Part shown: positions 1 through 6,994 of the stretch, one piece after another
Numbering within the stretch: the stretch's first letter is position 1
How the letters are laid out: each line of letters starts with the position of its first letter
Notes under the pieces: model-generated
What the model was told of the DNA's origin: nothing
Seen by the model: only the letters and a program-made list of their open reading frames with translations
The model's database searches: none
Assembly: GCA_002367235.1 (NCBI GenBank)
Contig: DFBC01000007.1
Coordinates: 1 to 13,087 of the forward strand
Origin: Cellvibrionales bacterium UBA3090
Lineage (GTDB): Bacteria; Pseudomonadota; Gammaproteobacteria; Pseudomonadales; Porticoccaceae
Direction: 5' to 3'
Length of the DNA: 13,087 bases
Made by a program: the position numbers and the translations under genes

Positions 1-29
1 CAAACGCAGTCGATTTCGCCAGTGAATCG

Positions 30-2750
30 CTAATGAGCTTCATCCCAGTTATTGCCGATACCCACATCCACAACCAATGGGACGTCTAGATCGGCCGCGC
101 CCTCCATTCTCTTTTTAAGGCCTTCAACCACGCTATCCAGCTCAGTTTCAGGTACATCTAATACCAGCTCATCGTGTACCTGCATCATAACTCTGGCCTG
201 AAAACCGGTGTCGGTGAGCCAGCGATCCACATCTATCATAGCTCGCTTAATAATATCCGCAGCCGTGCCCTGCATGGGTGCATTAATCGCTGTTCGCTCG
301 GCAGCCTGCCGCCGCATGCCATTGCTGGATTTGATTTCTGGCAAATAAAGTCGTCGACCATACAATGTTTCTACATAGCCAGACTCCGCTGCAAGACTAC
401 GAGTATTGTCCATATAGGTCTTTACACCGGGGTAACGAGCAAAATAAAGATCGATATATTCCTGGGCCTGATTGCGTCCAATATGAAGCTGGCGACCTAA
501 ACCAAATGCAGACATGCCGTAAATAAGCCCAAAGTTAATCGCCTTAGCACTTCGCCGTTGCTCAGTTGACACTTCATCCAGGGGGATGCCAAACACCTCT
601 GCAGCCGTCGCCTTGTGAACATCCAGTCCATGAGAAAACGCTTCTTTTAAGCCTGTATCTTGGGACAAATGCGCCATAATACGCAGTTCAATCTGAGAGT
701 AATCGGCAGCCACGATCTTCCAACCCTTAGGAGCAAGGAATGCCTGGCGTATACGCCGCCCCTCTGCGGTTCGAACTGGAATATTTTGTAAGTTTGGATC
801 AGAGGAAGATAAGCGCCCTGTTGCAGTAACTGCCTGATGATAAGAAGTATGAATTCGACCAGTGATCGAGTTCACCATTGTAGGTAATTTGTCCGTATAA
901 GTAGATTTCAGCTTGGATAAACTACGGTGCTCGAGCAGTATTTTGGGTAAGGGATAATCCAACGCCAATTCTTGCAGCACCTCTTCTTTCGTAGATGGCG
1001 CGCCTTTGGCTGTTTTTTTCAATACCGGGATATTTAATTTCTCAAACAGGATCTGCCCCAACTGTTTGGGTGATGCCAAATTAAACTCTTCACCCGCCAG
1101 CGTATAGGCTTCGCGCTCTAGCTCTCCAAGCCGGGCACCCAGTTCGAGGCTTTGCTGATGAAGTAGCTCGGTGCTGACTATTGCCCCATGTCGCTCGATA
1201 CGAGAAAGAACGGGAATCAGCGGCACTTCTATTGTTTCAAACACCTGCTGAAGCCCTTGGTGCTCTTCCAATTTCGGCCAGAGAGCCCCATGCAACCTTA
1301 AGGTAATATCCGCATCTTCGGCAGCATAGGGCCCCGCATCCTCAATGGCAATTTGATTAAAGGTGAGCTGTCCCGCTCCTTTTCCTGCAATATCTTCAAA
1401 GTGAATGGTTTTTTCACCGAGATATTTGAGCGCCAAAGTATCCATATCGTGGCGACTCCCAGTAGAGTTCACCACATAGGATTCCAGCATGGTATCGAAG
1501 CGAATGCCTTTCAGCTCGATGCCATGATTGGCCAGCACACTCATATCGTATTTCAGGTTTTGACCCAGCTTTGATACAGCCGGGTTTTCGAGTAGCGGCT
1601 TTAATTTTTCCAATACCGAGTCACGATCGAGCTGCTCTGGAGCACCCAAATAGTCATGAGCCAAGGGTACATAGGCAGCCTCATGGGGCAACACGGCAAA
1701 GGATACCCCTACTATTTTTGCCTGCATGTAATCCAGGCTGGTGGTTTCTGTATCAAAAGCAAAAAATTCTGCCTGCTCCAGCTTCTTCACCCACCTATCC
1801 AGATCCTCCTCGGTCAAAATTATCTGGTAGTTTTTTTCTATTTGTTCTGGCACTACTGCTTCGGAACCCTCTGTATTTGCAAGCAGCTCCTCGGTCCAGC
1901 TCTTGAGCTCCAGCTTGCGAAACCATTCAAGCAATACATCGTTATCTGGCTCACCATTCACCAAACTTTCTACCGGTAGCTCAAGAGGCACATCTGTTTT
2001 GATAGTGGCGAGCATATAGGAGAGGTCGGCCTGCTCACGGTGTTCTGCCAATTTTTCCGGCATTTTTTTTGCGCCCCGAAAGTCTAGTTCGCGCACTTTT
2101 TCCAGGTCAGCATAGATAGACTCCAAATTACCGATGCCCTGCAAAATCGCCAGAGCTGTTTTCTCTCCGACCCCCGGCACACCGGGAATGTTGTCAGATT
2201 TATCGCCAATCAAGGCCAAATAATCGATTATCAATTCTGGCGGCACACCAAATTTATCGATTACGCCCAGTCTATCCATACGCGTATCCGTCATGGTATT
2301 GATCAACGTAACGTATTCACCCACCAGCTGCGCCATATCCTTATCCCCGGTGGATATCACCACAGGGCGCTTTTTAGCCGCACATTCCAATGCCAACGTA
2401 CCGATAACATCGTCGGCCTCTACCCCATCAACGATCAGCAGCGGCAAACCCATCCCTCGAATAATTTCGTGAATCGGCTCTATTTGCTGGCGTAGTTCGT
2501 CGGGCATTGGCGGGCGATGAGATTTGTACTCCTCGAATAACTCATCTCGAAAAGTTTTACCCTTTGCATCAAACACAACTACCACCGGACTGTCCGGGTA
2601 ATCCTTAAGCATGCGACGCATCATGGCGATAACGCCTTTTACCGCACCTGTAGGAAGCCCGGTTGAGGTCGTCAGCGGCGGCAGTGCGTGGAACGCCCGG
2701 TAAAGATAGGAAGATCCATCTACCAGCACTAGCGGTACTTTATTTGTCAT
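30..2750 (-). CDS. polA: DNA polymerase I
   Basis: Cytoplasmic repair and Okazaki-fragment polymerase of 906 residues, normal length for the family. Three domains are visible. The N-terminal 5'-3' exonuclease contains VLVDGSSYLYRAF near residue 10, EADD near 111-114 and the GDKSDNIPGVPGVGEKT block near 182-198. The 3'-5' proofreading domain is intact: DTET (D333, E335), NLKYD (398-402) and YAAEDAD (Y475, D479). The polymerase domain has motif A AADYSQIELR (D683), motif B RRSAKAINFGLIYG (K736, F740, Y744) and motif C VHDEL (859-861). I chose the ATG at 2750 because the protein then begins MTNKVPLVLVDGSS, as in other PolA proteins; an in-frame TTG 13 codons upstream adds an unrelated leader. 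No strong Shine-Dalgarno is seen before either start. The gene diverges from the kinase-like gene across 112 bases in which I see no convincing promoter. Only 29 bases follow the stop and no terminator is visible. Confidence 0.97.
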   Translation of the reverse strand: MTNKVPLVLVDGSSYLYRAFHALPPLTTSTGLPTGAVKGVIAMMRRMLKDYPDSPVVVVFDAKGKTFRDELFEEYKSHRPPMPDELRQQIEPIHEIIRGMGLPLLIVDGVEADDVIGTLALECAAKKRPVVISTGDKDMAQLVGEYVTLINTMTDTRMDRLGVIDKFGVPPELIIDYLALIGDKSDNIPGVPGVGEKTALAILQGIGNLESIYADLEKVRELDFRGAKKMPEKLAEHREQADLSYMLATIKTDVPLELPVESLVNGEPDNDVLLEWFRKLELKSWTEELLANTEGSEAVVPEQIEKNYQIILTEEDLDRWVKKLEQAEFFAFDTETTSLDYMQAKIVGVSFAVLPHEAAYVPLAHDYLGAPEQLDRDSVLEKLKPLLENPAVSKLGQNLKYDMSVLANHGIELKGIRFDTMLESYVVNSTGSRHDMDTLALKYLGEKTIHFEDIAGKGAGQLTFNQIAIEDAGPYAAEDADITLRLHGALWPKLEEHQGLQQVFETIEVPLIPVLSRIERHGAIVSTELLHQQSLELGARLGELEREAYTLAGEEFNLASPKQLGQILFEKLNIPVLKKTAKGAPSTKEEVLQELALDYPLPKILLEHRSLSKLKSTYTDKLPTMVNSITGRIHTSYHQAVTATGRLSSSDPNLQNIPVRTAEGRRIRQAFLAPKGWKIVAADYSQIELRIMAHLSQDTGLKEAFSHGLDVHKATAAEVFGIPLDEVSTEQRRSAKAINFGLIYGMSAFGLGRQLHIGRNQAQEYIDLYFARYPGVKTYMDNTRSLAAESGYVETLYGRRLYLPEIKSSNGMRRQAAERTAINAPMQGTAADIIKRAMIDVDRWLTDTGFQARVMMQVHDELVLDVPETELDSVVEGLKKRMEGAADLDVPLVVDVGIGNNWDEAH

Positions 2751-2862
2751 CAATATCAGTCCGAAAATAATAGGTTTTGAGGGGGCCAAGCATAACGCAA
2801 TTTGTTTCTTTTAAACTAACAAGCAGGTACTCTCTTTCGTAAGATTGGGTGGTAACTAACGT

Positions 2863-3831
2863 ATGACCTCTTTTTTGACATCGGATATAAATAACCTTCA
2901 GGCCTTCTTGAACCAGTATGCTCTGGGAGAAGTTGACCGGGTAGAGGCTACCTATACTTCCCGCACACATCATACCTGTCGTTTTCAGCTGGTGACGCCC
3001 AATAGCAATACGTCAAAGCCTTATATGCTTACTGTCGTAGAACCTGCCGCATCAGAACGCCTGGCATTTTCAGCCGAACTTGTTAACTTCCTACTAAGTC
3101 ACGACCTGCCCGTTACACCCTGCTTGCTCAACAATAAAAACGCATATATTTCCTTATTTGGCGACGCCCCTGCACTTCTATTTGAATTACCAGAAGGGCA
3201 CCCCCCAACTAAAATAAATATGACAATATGCAGGCAAATTGGTGCGTTTTTGGGGAAAATGCACGCAAGATCAACAAACTTTTCTTTGAACTATAGAAAC
3301 CCTCGAGGCCTTATCTGGCTCAACCTAGCAGCAGAAGAGCTGCTGCCACAACTCTCGCCAGGTGATACTGCGCTATTAGAGGAGCAACTTACTCGATTCA
3401 AACGCACCATTGAAACTGAACCAGACCTTCCCTCCGGAGCGCTCATTGGCAGCCTTTTCTCAGACCAGCTTTTTTTTCAAGAGGAAACCCTACTGGCCGT
3501 AACCGGTTTTTACTTTAGCTGTACAGACTGGCTACTATTTGATGTAGCCCAGGCAGTTAACGAATGGTGCTGTGATGAACACGGAGAATTAAACCGGGAG
3601 CTAACCAATACACTACTCTCTGCGTACCATGAAGAGCGTCCATTTACCCCCTGTGAAGGGCAATACTGGCAGGATATTCTCTGTTTTTCTGCTACACGGT
3701 TTTGGGTCTCCAGACTGCTGACCTCACTTCTTCCCGAGCAAGCGGATGCTACCGCCACGCAATATGACCCTGAAGAATACAAACAAAAGCTACGCCGACG
3801 GATTACTGGTTACTGCCCTCTGCCCAGCTAG
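2863..3831 (+). CDS. ThrB-type homoserine kinase homologue lacking catalytic residues (probable pseudokinase)
   Basis: 322 residues, an intact frame that fits the APH-fold homoserine kinase (ThrB of Pseudomonas type) from end to end. Retained family features are YALGEVDRVE near 19-28, YMLTVVE (54-60), IGAFLGKMH (126-134), RGL.WL (148-153), and WLLFDVAQAVNEWC (223-236) followed by ARFW-like TRFWVSRL (278-285). The functional family ligates ATP and phosphorylates homoserine through a Gly/Ser/Asn-rich loop, an HxDxxxxN loop and an IDFY magnesium site. Here the first reads YTSRTHHTC (31-39), the second is IGSLFSDQ (195-202, so His to Ile, Asp to Ser, Asn to Gln), and the third is TGFY (214-217, Asp to Gly). 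The enzyme is therefore very unlikely to make O-phosphohomoserine. There are nine cysteines, including a CC pair at 236-237. Upstream GGGTGG gives a weak ribosome site. The gene converges on znuA, sharing a CTAG at the stops. The family assignment comes from remembered homologues; the real role is unknown. Confidence 0.85.
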   Translation: MTSFLTSDINNLQAFLNQYALGEVDRVEATYTSRTHHTCRFQLVTPNSNTSKPYMLTVVEPAASERLAFSAELVNFLLSHDLPVTPCLLNNKNAYISLFGDAPALLFELPEGHPPTKINMTICRQIGAFLGKMHARSTNFSLNYRNPRGLIWLNLAAEELLPQLSPGDTALLEEQLTRFKRTIETEPDLPSGALIGSLFSDQLFFQEETLLAVTGFYFSCTDWLLFDVAQAVNEWCCDEHGELNRELTNTLLSAYHEERPFTPCEGQYWQDILCFSATRFWVSRLLTSLLPEQADATATQYDPEEYKQKLRRRITGYCPLPS

Positions 3832-4727
3832 GGTTTGTCCCGCTCCAAGCAGCTCGCAAACGTTTCTGTAAATTCACGAAAAAATTCCAAATAGCTGTCT
3901 TTGCTTAACTCGATGTCACTACCCATCGGATCTAGTTCAGCAAGGCCGCTACCCAACTGCCCCGCCAGCTGGATAGCGGCCTTGCTGTTTAGCTGCGGCT
4001 CGCTATAAACACAAGCCACCTTGTCTCCTACAGCAATCATCTCGCTATAATGACGCACTCCTCGGGTCAGCCCCCCGGCCAACTGTATTGTGTCCAGTTG
4101 ATGCAACCTATAGTAATCAACAAAGTGGCCATACCCATCATGGGTCACCACGAACCCGATTTCTTGAAGCGCCCCAAGGCGCAGCTGGTTAAGACCATCT
4201 AACTCATTGATTTTCTCGATAATTTCGCCAGCATTCTTGTTAAACAGCGGACGCTTTTCTGGATACTTATCTCCCAATATCTTTGCAACAGCCATAACTA
4301 CTGCTGATCCGTTTTTTGGGTTAATCCAGATATGGGGGTCTTTACTATGCTCCCCGTGATGGTGATCATTTTCATCAGGCCACTGGAGGGTATTCAGCGC
4401 CGTTAGCTGTAGCTGCTTATCCGCGAGTGGTTTTAAAGGCTTTGTTAACATCCCTTCCAGCTCCGGCCCCACCCAAACAACCAATTCGGCCACTCGGATA
4501 GCCCGAATATCCGAAAACTTTAAGGCATAGTCGTGGGGAGATACATTTGCGGGTAATAAGACTTCTACGGAGAACTCATCGCCCACAACGGCTTTTACCA
4601 ACATGCCAACCGGCTTGATTGAGGCCAAGACAACCGGTTTTGATAAGGCCATCGCTGAAGAGCATGCCACAGCGAATAGCAACACAGCACTCCGTAAAAC
4701 GGCATGGAAATTAACGTTTGATTTCAT
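3828..4727 (-). CDS. znuA: Zinc ABC transporter periplasmic substrate-binding protein ZnuA
   Basis: High-affinity periplasmic zinc-capture protein of 299 residues that delivers Zn(II) to ZnuB/ZnuC. A Sec signal peptide covers about residues 1-28 (basic start, hydrophobic LRSAVLLFAVACSSAMA). Cluster A-1 zinc-binding histidines are visible in SPHDY (H65), DPHIWINP (H132) and VTHDGYGHF (H196). A short charged His loop (DENDHHHGEHSKD, 118-130) precedes the second ligand, a hallmark of zinc rather than manganese binders, although shorter than the E. coli loop. C239 (in ACVYSEPQ) and C293 near the end match the C-terminal disulfide known in ZnuA. It diverges from zur-znuCB and is very probably Zur-repressed. 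There is no Shine-Dalgarno before the ATG; a TATAAC hexamer lies only five bases upstream, so a leaderless transcript is possible. Confidence 0.95.
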   Translation of the reverse strand: MKSNVNFHAVLRSAVLLFAVACSSAMALSKPVVLASIKPVGMLVKAVVGDEFSVEVLLPANVSPHDYALKFSDIRAIRVAELVVWVGPELEGMLTKPLKPLADKQLQLTALNTLQWPDENDHHHGEHSKDPHIWINPKNGSAVVMAVAKILGDKYPEKRPLFNKNAGEIIEKINELDGLNQLRLGALQEIGFVVTHDGYGHFVDYYRLHQLDTIQLAGGLTRGVRHYSEMIAVGDKVACVYSEPQLNSKAAIQLAGQLGSGLAELDPMGSDIELSKDSYLEFFREFTETFASCLERDKP

Positions 4728-4730
4728 AGT

Positions 4731-4747
4731 ATGTTATATTGTTGCAT
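4731..4747 (-). promoter_or_regulatory. Degenerate Zur-box-like site at the znuA start
   Basis: On the minus strand this reads ATGCAACAATATAACAT, four bases before the znuA ATG. One arm (TATAACAT) matches the perfect Zur palindrome near zur; the other (ATGCAACA) keeps only part of it. The position would block transcription or translation initiation of znuA. This is an inference from similarity to the nearby site and to the known gammaproteobacterial Zur consensus. Confidence 0.5.
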
Positions 4748-4811
4748 TAATAAATGACTGTCCACCGAAGCATTAGGCTATTTAACTTTTGTTGGCTTTT
4801 TAGAGCAAACT

Positions 4812-4839
4812 AAGGTGCCTCACACAACAAAAGGTGCCT
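4812..4839. repeat. Nine-base direct repeat in the znuA/zur intergenic region
   Basis: AAGGTGCCT occurs at 4812-4820 and again at 4831-4839, separated by CACACAACAA, a period of 19 bases or about two helical turns. Each copy has a partly palindromic AGG-CCT core. The pair lies just upstream of the zur -35 element and could be an operator for a further regulator; this is not established. Confidence 0.55.
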
Positions 4840-4844
4840 TCATC

Positions 4845-4872
4845 TTGCGAACCACCAATAATGTTATAGAAT
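4845..4872 (+). promoter_or_regulatory. Probable sigma-70 promoter of zur-znuCB
   Basis: TTGCGA (4845-4850) as -35 and TAGAAT (4867-4872) as -10 are separated by 16 bases. The expected transcript would start near 4879 and have a leader of about 24 bases. The -10 lies inside the Zur palindrome, which suits direct repression. Called by eye only. Confidence 0.5.
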
Positions 4873-4880
4873 AACATTAT
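4858..4880. promoter_or_regulatory. Zur box (perfect palindrome)
   Basis: Left arm ATAATGTTAT, spacer AGA, then the exact reverse complement ATAACATTAT, giving a perfect 10-3-10 inverted repeat. The core ATGTTAT-n3-ATAACAT fits the gammaproteobacterial Zur operator type. It sits over the -10 region of zur and 130 bases from the znuA start, in exactly the place expected for autoregulated zur-znuCB. Confidence 0.85.
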
Positions 4881-4902
4881 ATTTTATCTGGGGCAGCCTC
4901 CC

Positions 4903-5391
4903 ATGCTGACAAACTCTCGACTTGCCTACCATACCCACGATCATAAACGCTGTGTAAACGCTGCACTAAGCCGAGCCAAAATTGTCTGTGATGACAGTCA
5001 GGTTCGGCTCACGCCCATCCGCGAAGCGGTACTCAGAACGATCTGGGCCAGCCATCGGCCACTGGGTGCTTACGATATTGTAGATAAAATGACCCTAAAC
5101 CCAGCATCGGGTAAGCGCATTTTGGCGCCAACGGTTTATCGCTCCATCGAGTTTTTGCTTGAACAGGGGCTTATTCACCGCATTGCCACACTGAATGCCT
5201 ATATTGGCTGCCCATTTCCCGGAAGCAATCACAGTGATTTTTTTCTGATTTGCCGGAAATGTGGATCAGCTGCCGAATGCAGTGCTGACCAATTAAATAT
5301 CGCCGTTGCTCAAACGGCTAAGAGAGCTCACTTTCAAGTTGAATCTCAAGTCATAGAAATTGTTGGGCTTTGCCCGGAGTGTCAACAATGA
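4903..5391 (+). CDS. zur: Zinc uptake regulator Zur (Fur family)
   Basis: Zinc-sensing repressor of 162 residues, a normal Zur length. The winged-helix part spans about residues 30-95, with RLTPIREAVL (35-44), LGAYDIVDKM (54-63) and the recognition helix APTVYRSIEFL (75-85). The dimerisation and metal part has NAYIGC (C103), SNHSDFFLICRKC (H110, C117, C120) and the terminal CPEC (C157, C160); the two CxxC pairs are the structural zinc site of the family, and H92, C103 and H110 are candidate sensory-site ligands. The N-terminus carries HTHDHKRC (10-17), a His/Cys cluster seen in Pseudomonas-type Zur proteins as I remember them. It is first in an operon with znuC and znuB, and its stop overlaps the znuC start in an ATGA. 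The neighbours and the Zur box upstream support Zur rather than Fur. Confidence 0.94.
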   Translation: MLTNSRLAYHTHDHKRCVNAALSRAKIVCDDSQVRLTPIREAVLRTIWASHRPLGAYDIVDKMTLNPASGKRILAPTVYRSIEFLLEQGLIHRIATLNAYIGCPFPGSNHSDFFLICRKCGSAAECSADQLNIAVAQTAKRAHFQVESQVIEIVGLCPECQQ

Positions 5392-6152
5392 CGACTTCTT
5401 TGGTAAAACTTAGCGGCATTGGAAAGTGTTTTAAGACTAACACCGTCTTATCCAATATTGACCTCGATCTAAGGGCTGGGCAGCTTCTGACGCTCATCGG
5501 CCCCAACGGGGCGGGGAAGACCACGCTGGTTAAAATTGTACTCGGTCTTTTAGACGCCGACACCGGCCACATTGTGCGCCATCCAGATTTACGTATTGGC
5601 TACATGCCCCAGAAACTCCATATTGATCCAACACTGCCCGTAACGCTTCAACGTTTTTTGAAGCTGGCCGAATCCGACTCAGCACTCTGCCTGAATGCGG
5701 CAAACGAAGTGGGCATCGCGCATTTAATCGAACTGCCACTTCAGTCCCTCTCCGGTGGAGAGATGCAGCGCGCATTGCTGGCTCGGGCCATTTTACGCAA
5801 GCCCAACCTGTTAGTATTGGATGAACCCGTTCAGGGTGTAGATGTCGCAGGACAGGAGGCTCTTTACCGTCTTATCGGTGCGTTACGTGACCGACTTCAC
5901 TGTGGGGTACTCATGGTGTCGCACGACTTGCATCTGGTTATGTCTTCCACGGATGAGGTGATCTGCCTAAATCAACATATTTGCTGTCATGGGCACCCCG
6001 ACCAGGTCAGTAACAATCCGGCCTTTCTCGAACTATTCGGCTCCAAGACTGCACCCTATACCCATAACCATGACCATCAACACAACTTACATGGCGAAGT
6101 AATTGGTCACAGTTCAGATAGCCACCACGCAAAAGGCTGCCAACATGATTGA
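5388..6152 (+). CDS. znuC: Zinc ABC transporter ATP-binding protein ZnuC
   Basis: Cytoplasmic ATPase of 254 residues that drives zinc import through ZnuB. All ABC motifs are present: Walker A GPNGAGKTT (38-46), Q-loop glutamine in YMPQK (Q75), signature LSGGE (121-125), Walker B LLVLDEP (141-147) and the switch histidine in VSHDL (H179). The C-terminus has a His-rich tail, about residues 225-253, with nine histidines and one cysteine; such tails are typical of ZnuC and may sense or buffer zinc. The ATG at 5388 overlaps the zur stop (ATGA) and has CGGAG about eight bases upstream, which decides against the TTG at 5370. Its last codons overlap the znuB start by 8 bp, pointing to translational coupling. 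Confidence 0.95.
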   Translation: MTTSLVKLSGIGKCFKTNTVLSNIDLDLRAGQLLTLIGPNGAGKTTLVKIVLGLLDADTGHIVRHPDLRIGYMPQKLHIDPTLPVTLQRFLKLAESDSALCLNAANEVGIAHLIELPLQSLSGGEMQRALLARAILRKPNLLVLDEPVQGVDVAGQEALYRLIGALRDRLHCGVLMVSHDLHLVMSSTDEVICLNQHICCHGHPDQVSNNPAFLELFGSKTAPYTHNHDHQHNLHGEVIGHSSDSHHAKGCQHD

Positions 6153-6924
6153 CGTACTTCTCTATGCAATTCTTGCCGGGCTCGGGGTTGCTGCGATCAC
6201 AGGCCCCTTGGGTGCTTTTATTGTCTGGCGCCGGATGGCCTATTTTGGTGACACGCTGGCTCATTCATCGCTACTTGGCGTAGCTCTGGCAATGCTGCTC
6301 TCAATTAACCCCACCATCTCTGTCGTCACTATTTGTCTGGTTTTGGCATTGGCTCTCGTTGCCTTGCAACAGCAGCAAACCCTCGCTTCCGACACCCTGC
6401 TTGGCATACTTTCCCACTCATCACTGGCTATAGGGTTAATTGCCATGGCGCTCATGCCAGAGATAAAAGTAGATTTATTAAGCCTGCTGTTTGGTGATTT
6501 GTTAACGGTTAACACCCATGACGTGATCACTATTTATGTCATTAGTGCTATTTCAATTCTCCTGCTGATCAAGCTTTGGAAGCCGTTGCTGGCAATGACA
6601 ATTCATGAAGAGTTGGCCAAGGTAGAGGGCGTACCCACCACCGCTGTACGCACCGTATTTATGCTAATCATCGCGTTGGAAATTGCTATTGCTATGAAGG
6701 TCGTTGGAGTACTTTTAATCACTGCTTTACTGGTCATTCCTGCAGCAACCGCACGGCGCTTTTCGAACACCCCGGAACAAATGGCCATCTTTGCCAGTTT
6801 AACTGGCTGCCTTGCCGTTATTCTCGGGCTCTGTGCATCCTGGTTTGTAGATACGCCTGCCGGCCCATCAATTGTATTAAGTGCTGGGATGTTATTTTTG
6901 GCGTCACTGACCAAAAAGAATTAA
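6145..6924 (+). CDS. znuB: Zinc ABC transporter permease ZnuB
   Basis: Inner-membrane permease of 259 residues in the ABC-3 metal family, forming the channel energised by ZnuC. It is almost wholly hydrophobic, with about seven to eight membrane segments. Family landmarks are GPLGAFIVWRRMAYFGDTLA followed by HSSLLG (20-45), the probable ATPase-coupling loop EELAKVEGV (155-163), VGVLLITALLVIPAATARR (187-205) and DTPAGPSIVL (236-245). The ATG at 6145 has AAAAGG about eight bases upstream and starts the protein directly at the first membrane helix; an in-frame TTG at 6103 would add an unlikely polar leader inside znuC. It is the last gene of the zur operon and converges on the SCO1 gene. Confidence 0.95.
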   Translation: MIDVLLYAILAGLGVAAITGPLGAFIVWRRMAYFGDTLAHSSLLGVALAMLLSINPTISVVTICLVLALALVALQQQQTLASDTLLGILSHSSLAIGLIAMALMPEIKVDLLSLLFGDLLTVNTHDVITIYVISAISILLLIKLWKPLLAMTIHEELAKVEGVPTTAVRTVFMLIIALEIAIAMKVVGVLLITALLVIPAATARRFSNTPEQMAIFASLTGCLAVILGLCASWFVDTPAGPSIVLSAGMLFLASLTKKN

Positions 6925-6934
6925 ATAAAGATGA

Positions 6935-6969
6935 GGCGGGTAGGGCAGAGCCTAAACAACTACTCCGCC
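6935..6969 (-). terminator. Possible terminator between znuB and the SCO1 gene
   Basis: GGCGGGTAG (6935-6943) pairs with CTACTCCGCC (6960-6969) apart from one bulged base, with a 16-base loop. Read on the minus strand the hairpin is followed by TCATCTTTATTT, a loose U-rich tract; on the plus strand no T-tract follows. It therefore fits best as the end of the SCO1-side transcript. Weak call. Confidence 0.4.
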
Positions 6970-6994
6970 CTAAAGGGAAAGGCCGTTCATGGTG

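Noticed and set aside
1..29. Short inverted repeat CGATT/AATCG after the polA stop as a terminator
   Set aside because: The stem has only five pairs, the loop is large and no T-tract follows on the minus strand within the window.
174..500. Open frame of 108 codons antisense to polA, and similar long frames opposite other genes
   Set aside because: They lie inside well-supported genes, have no recognisable protein features and no ribosome sites, and look like chance frames.
2751..2789. TTG start adding 13 residues to PolA
   Set aside because: The added residues do not resemble PolA N-termini, and the ATG at 2750 gives the usual start directly ahead of the LVDGSS motif.
2863..3831. Annotation as active homoserine kinase
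   Set aside because: The ATP loop, catalytic Asp and magnesium Asp of the family are all replaced, so only homology and not activity is supported.
2863..3831. Pseudogene by frameshift
   Set aside because: The frame is intact at normal length with conserved N- and C-terminal motifs, and no stop or frame shift is visible.
5370..5387. TTG start for ZnuC upstream of 5388
   Set aside because: The ATG at 5388 overlaps the zur stop in a typical ATGA coupling and has a well-placed CGGAG.
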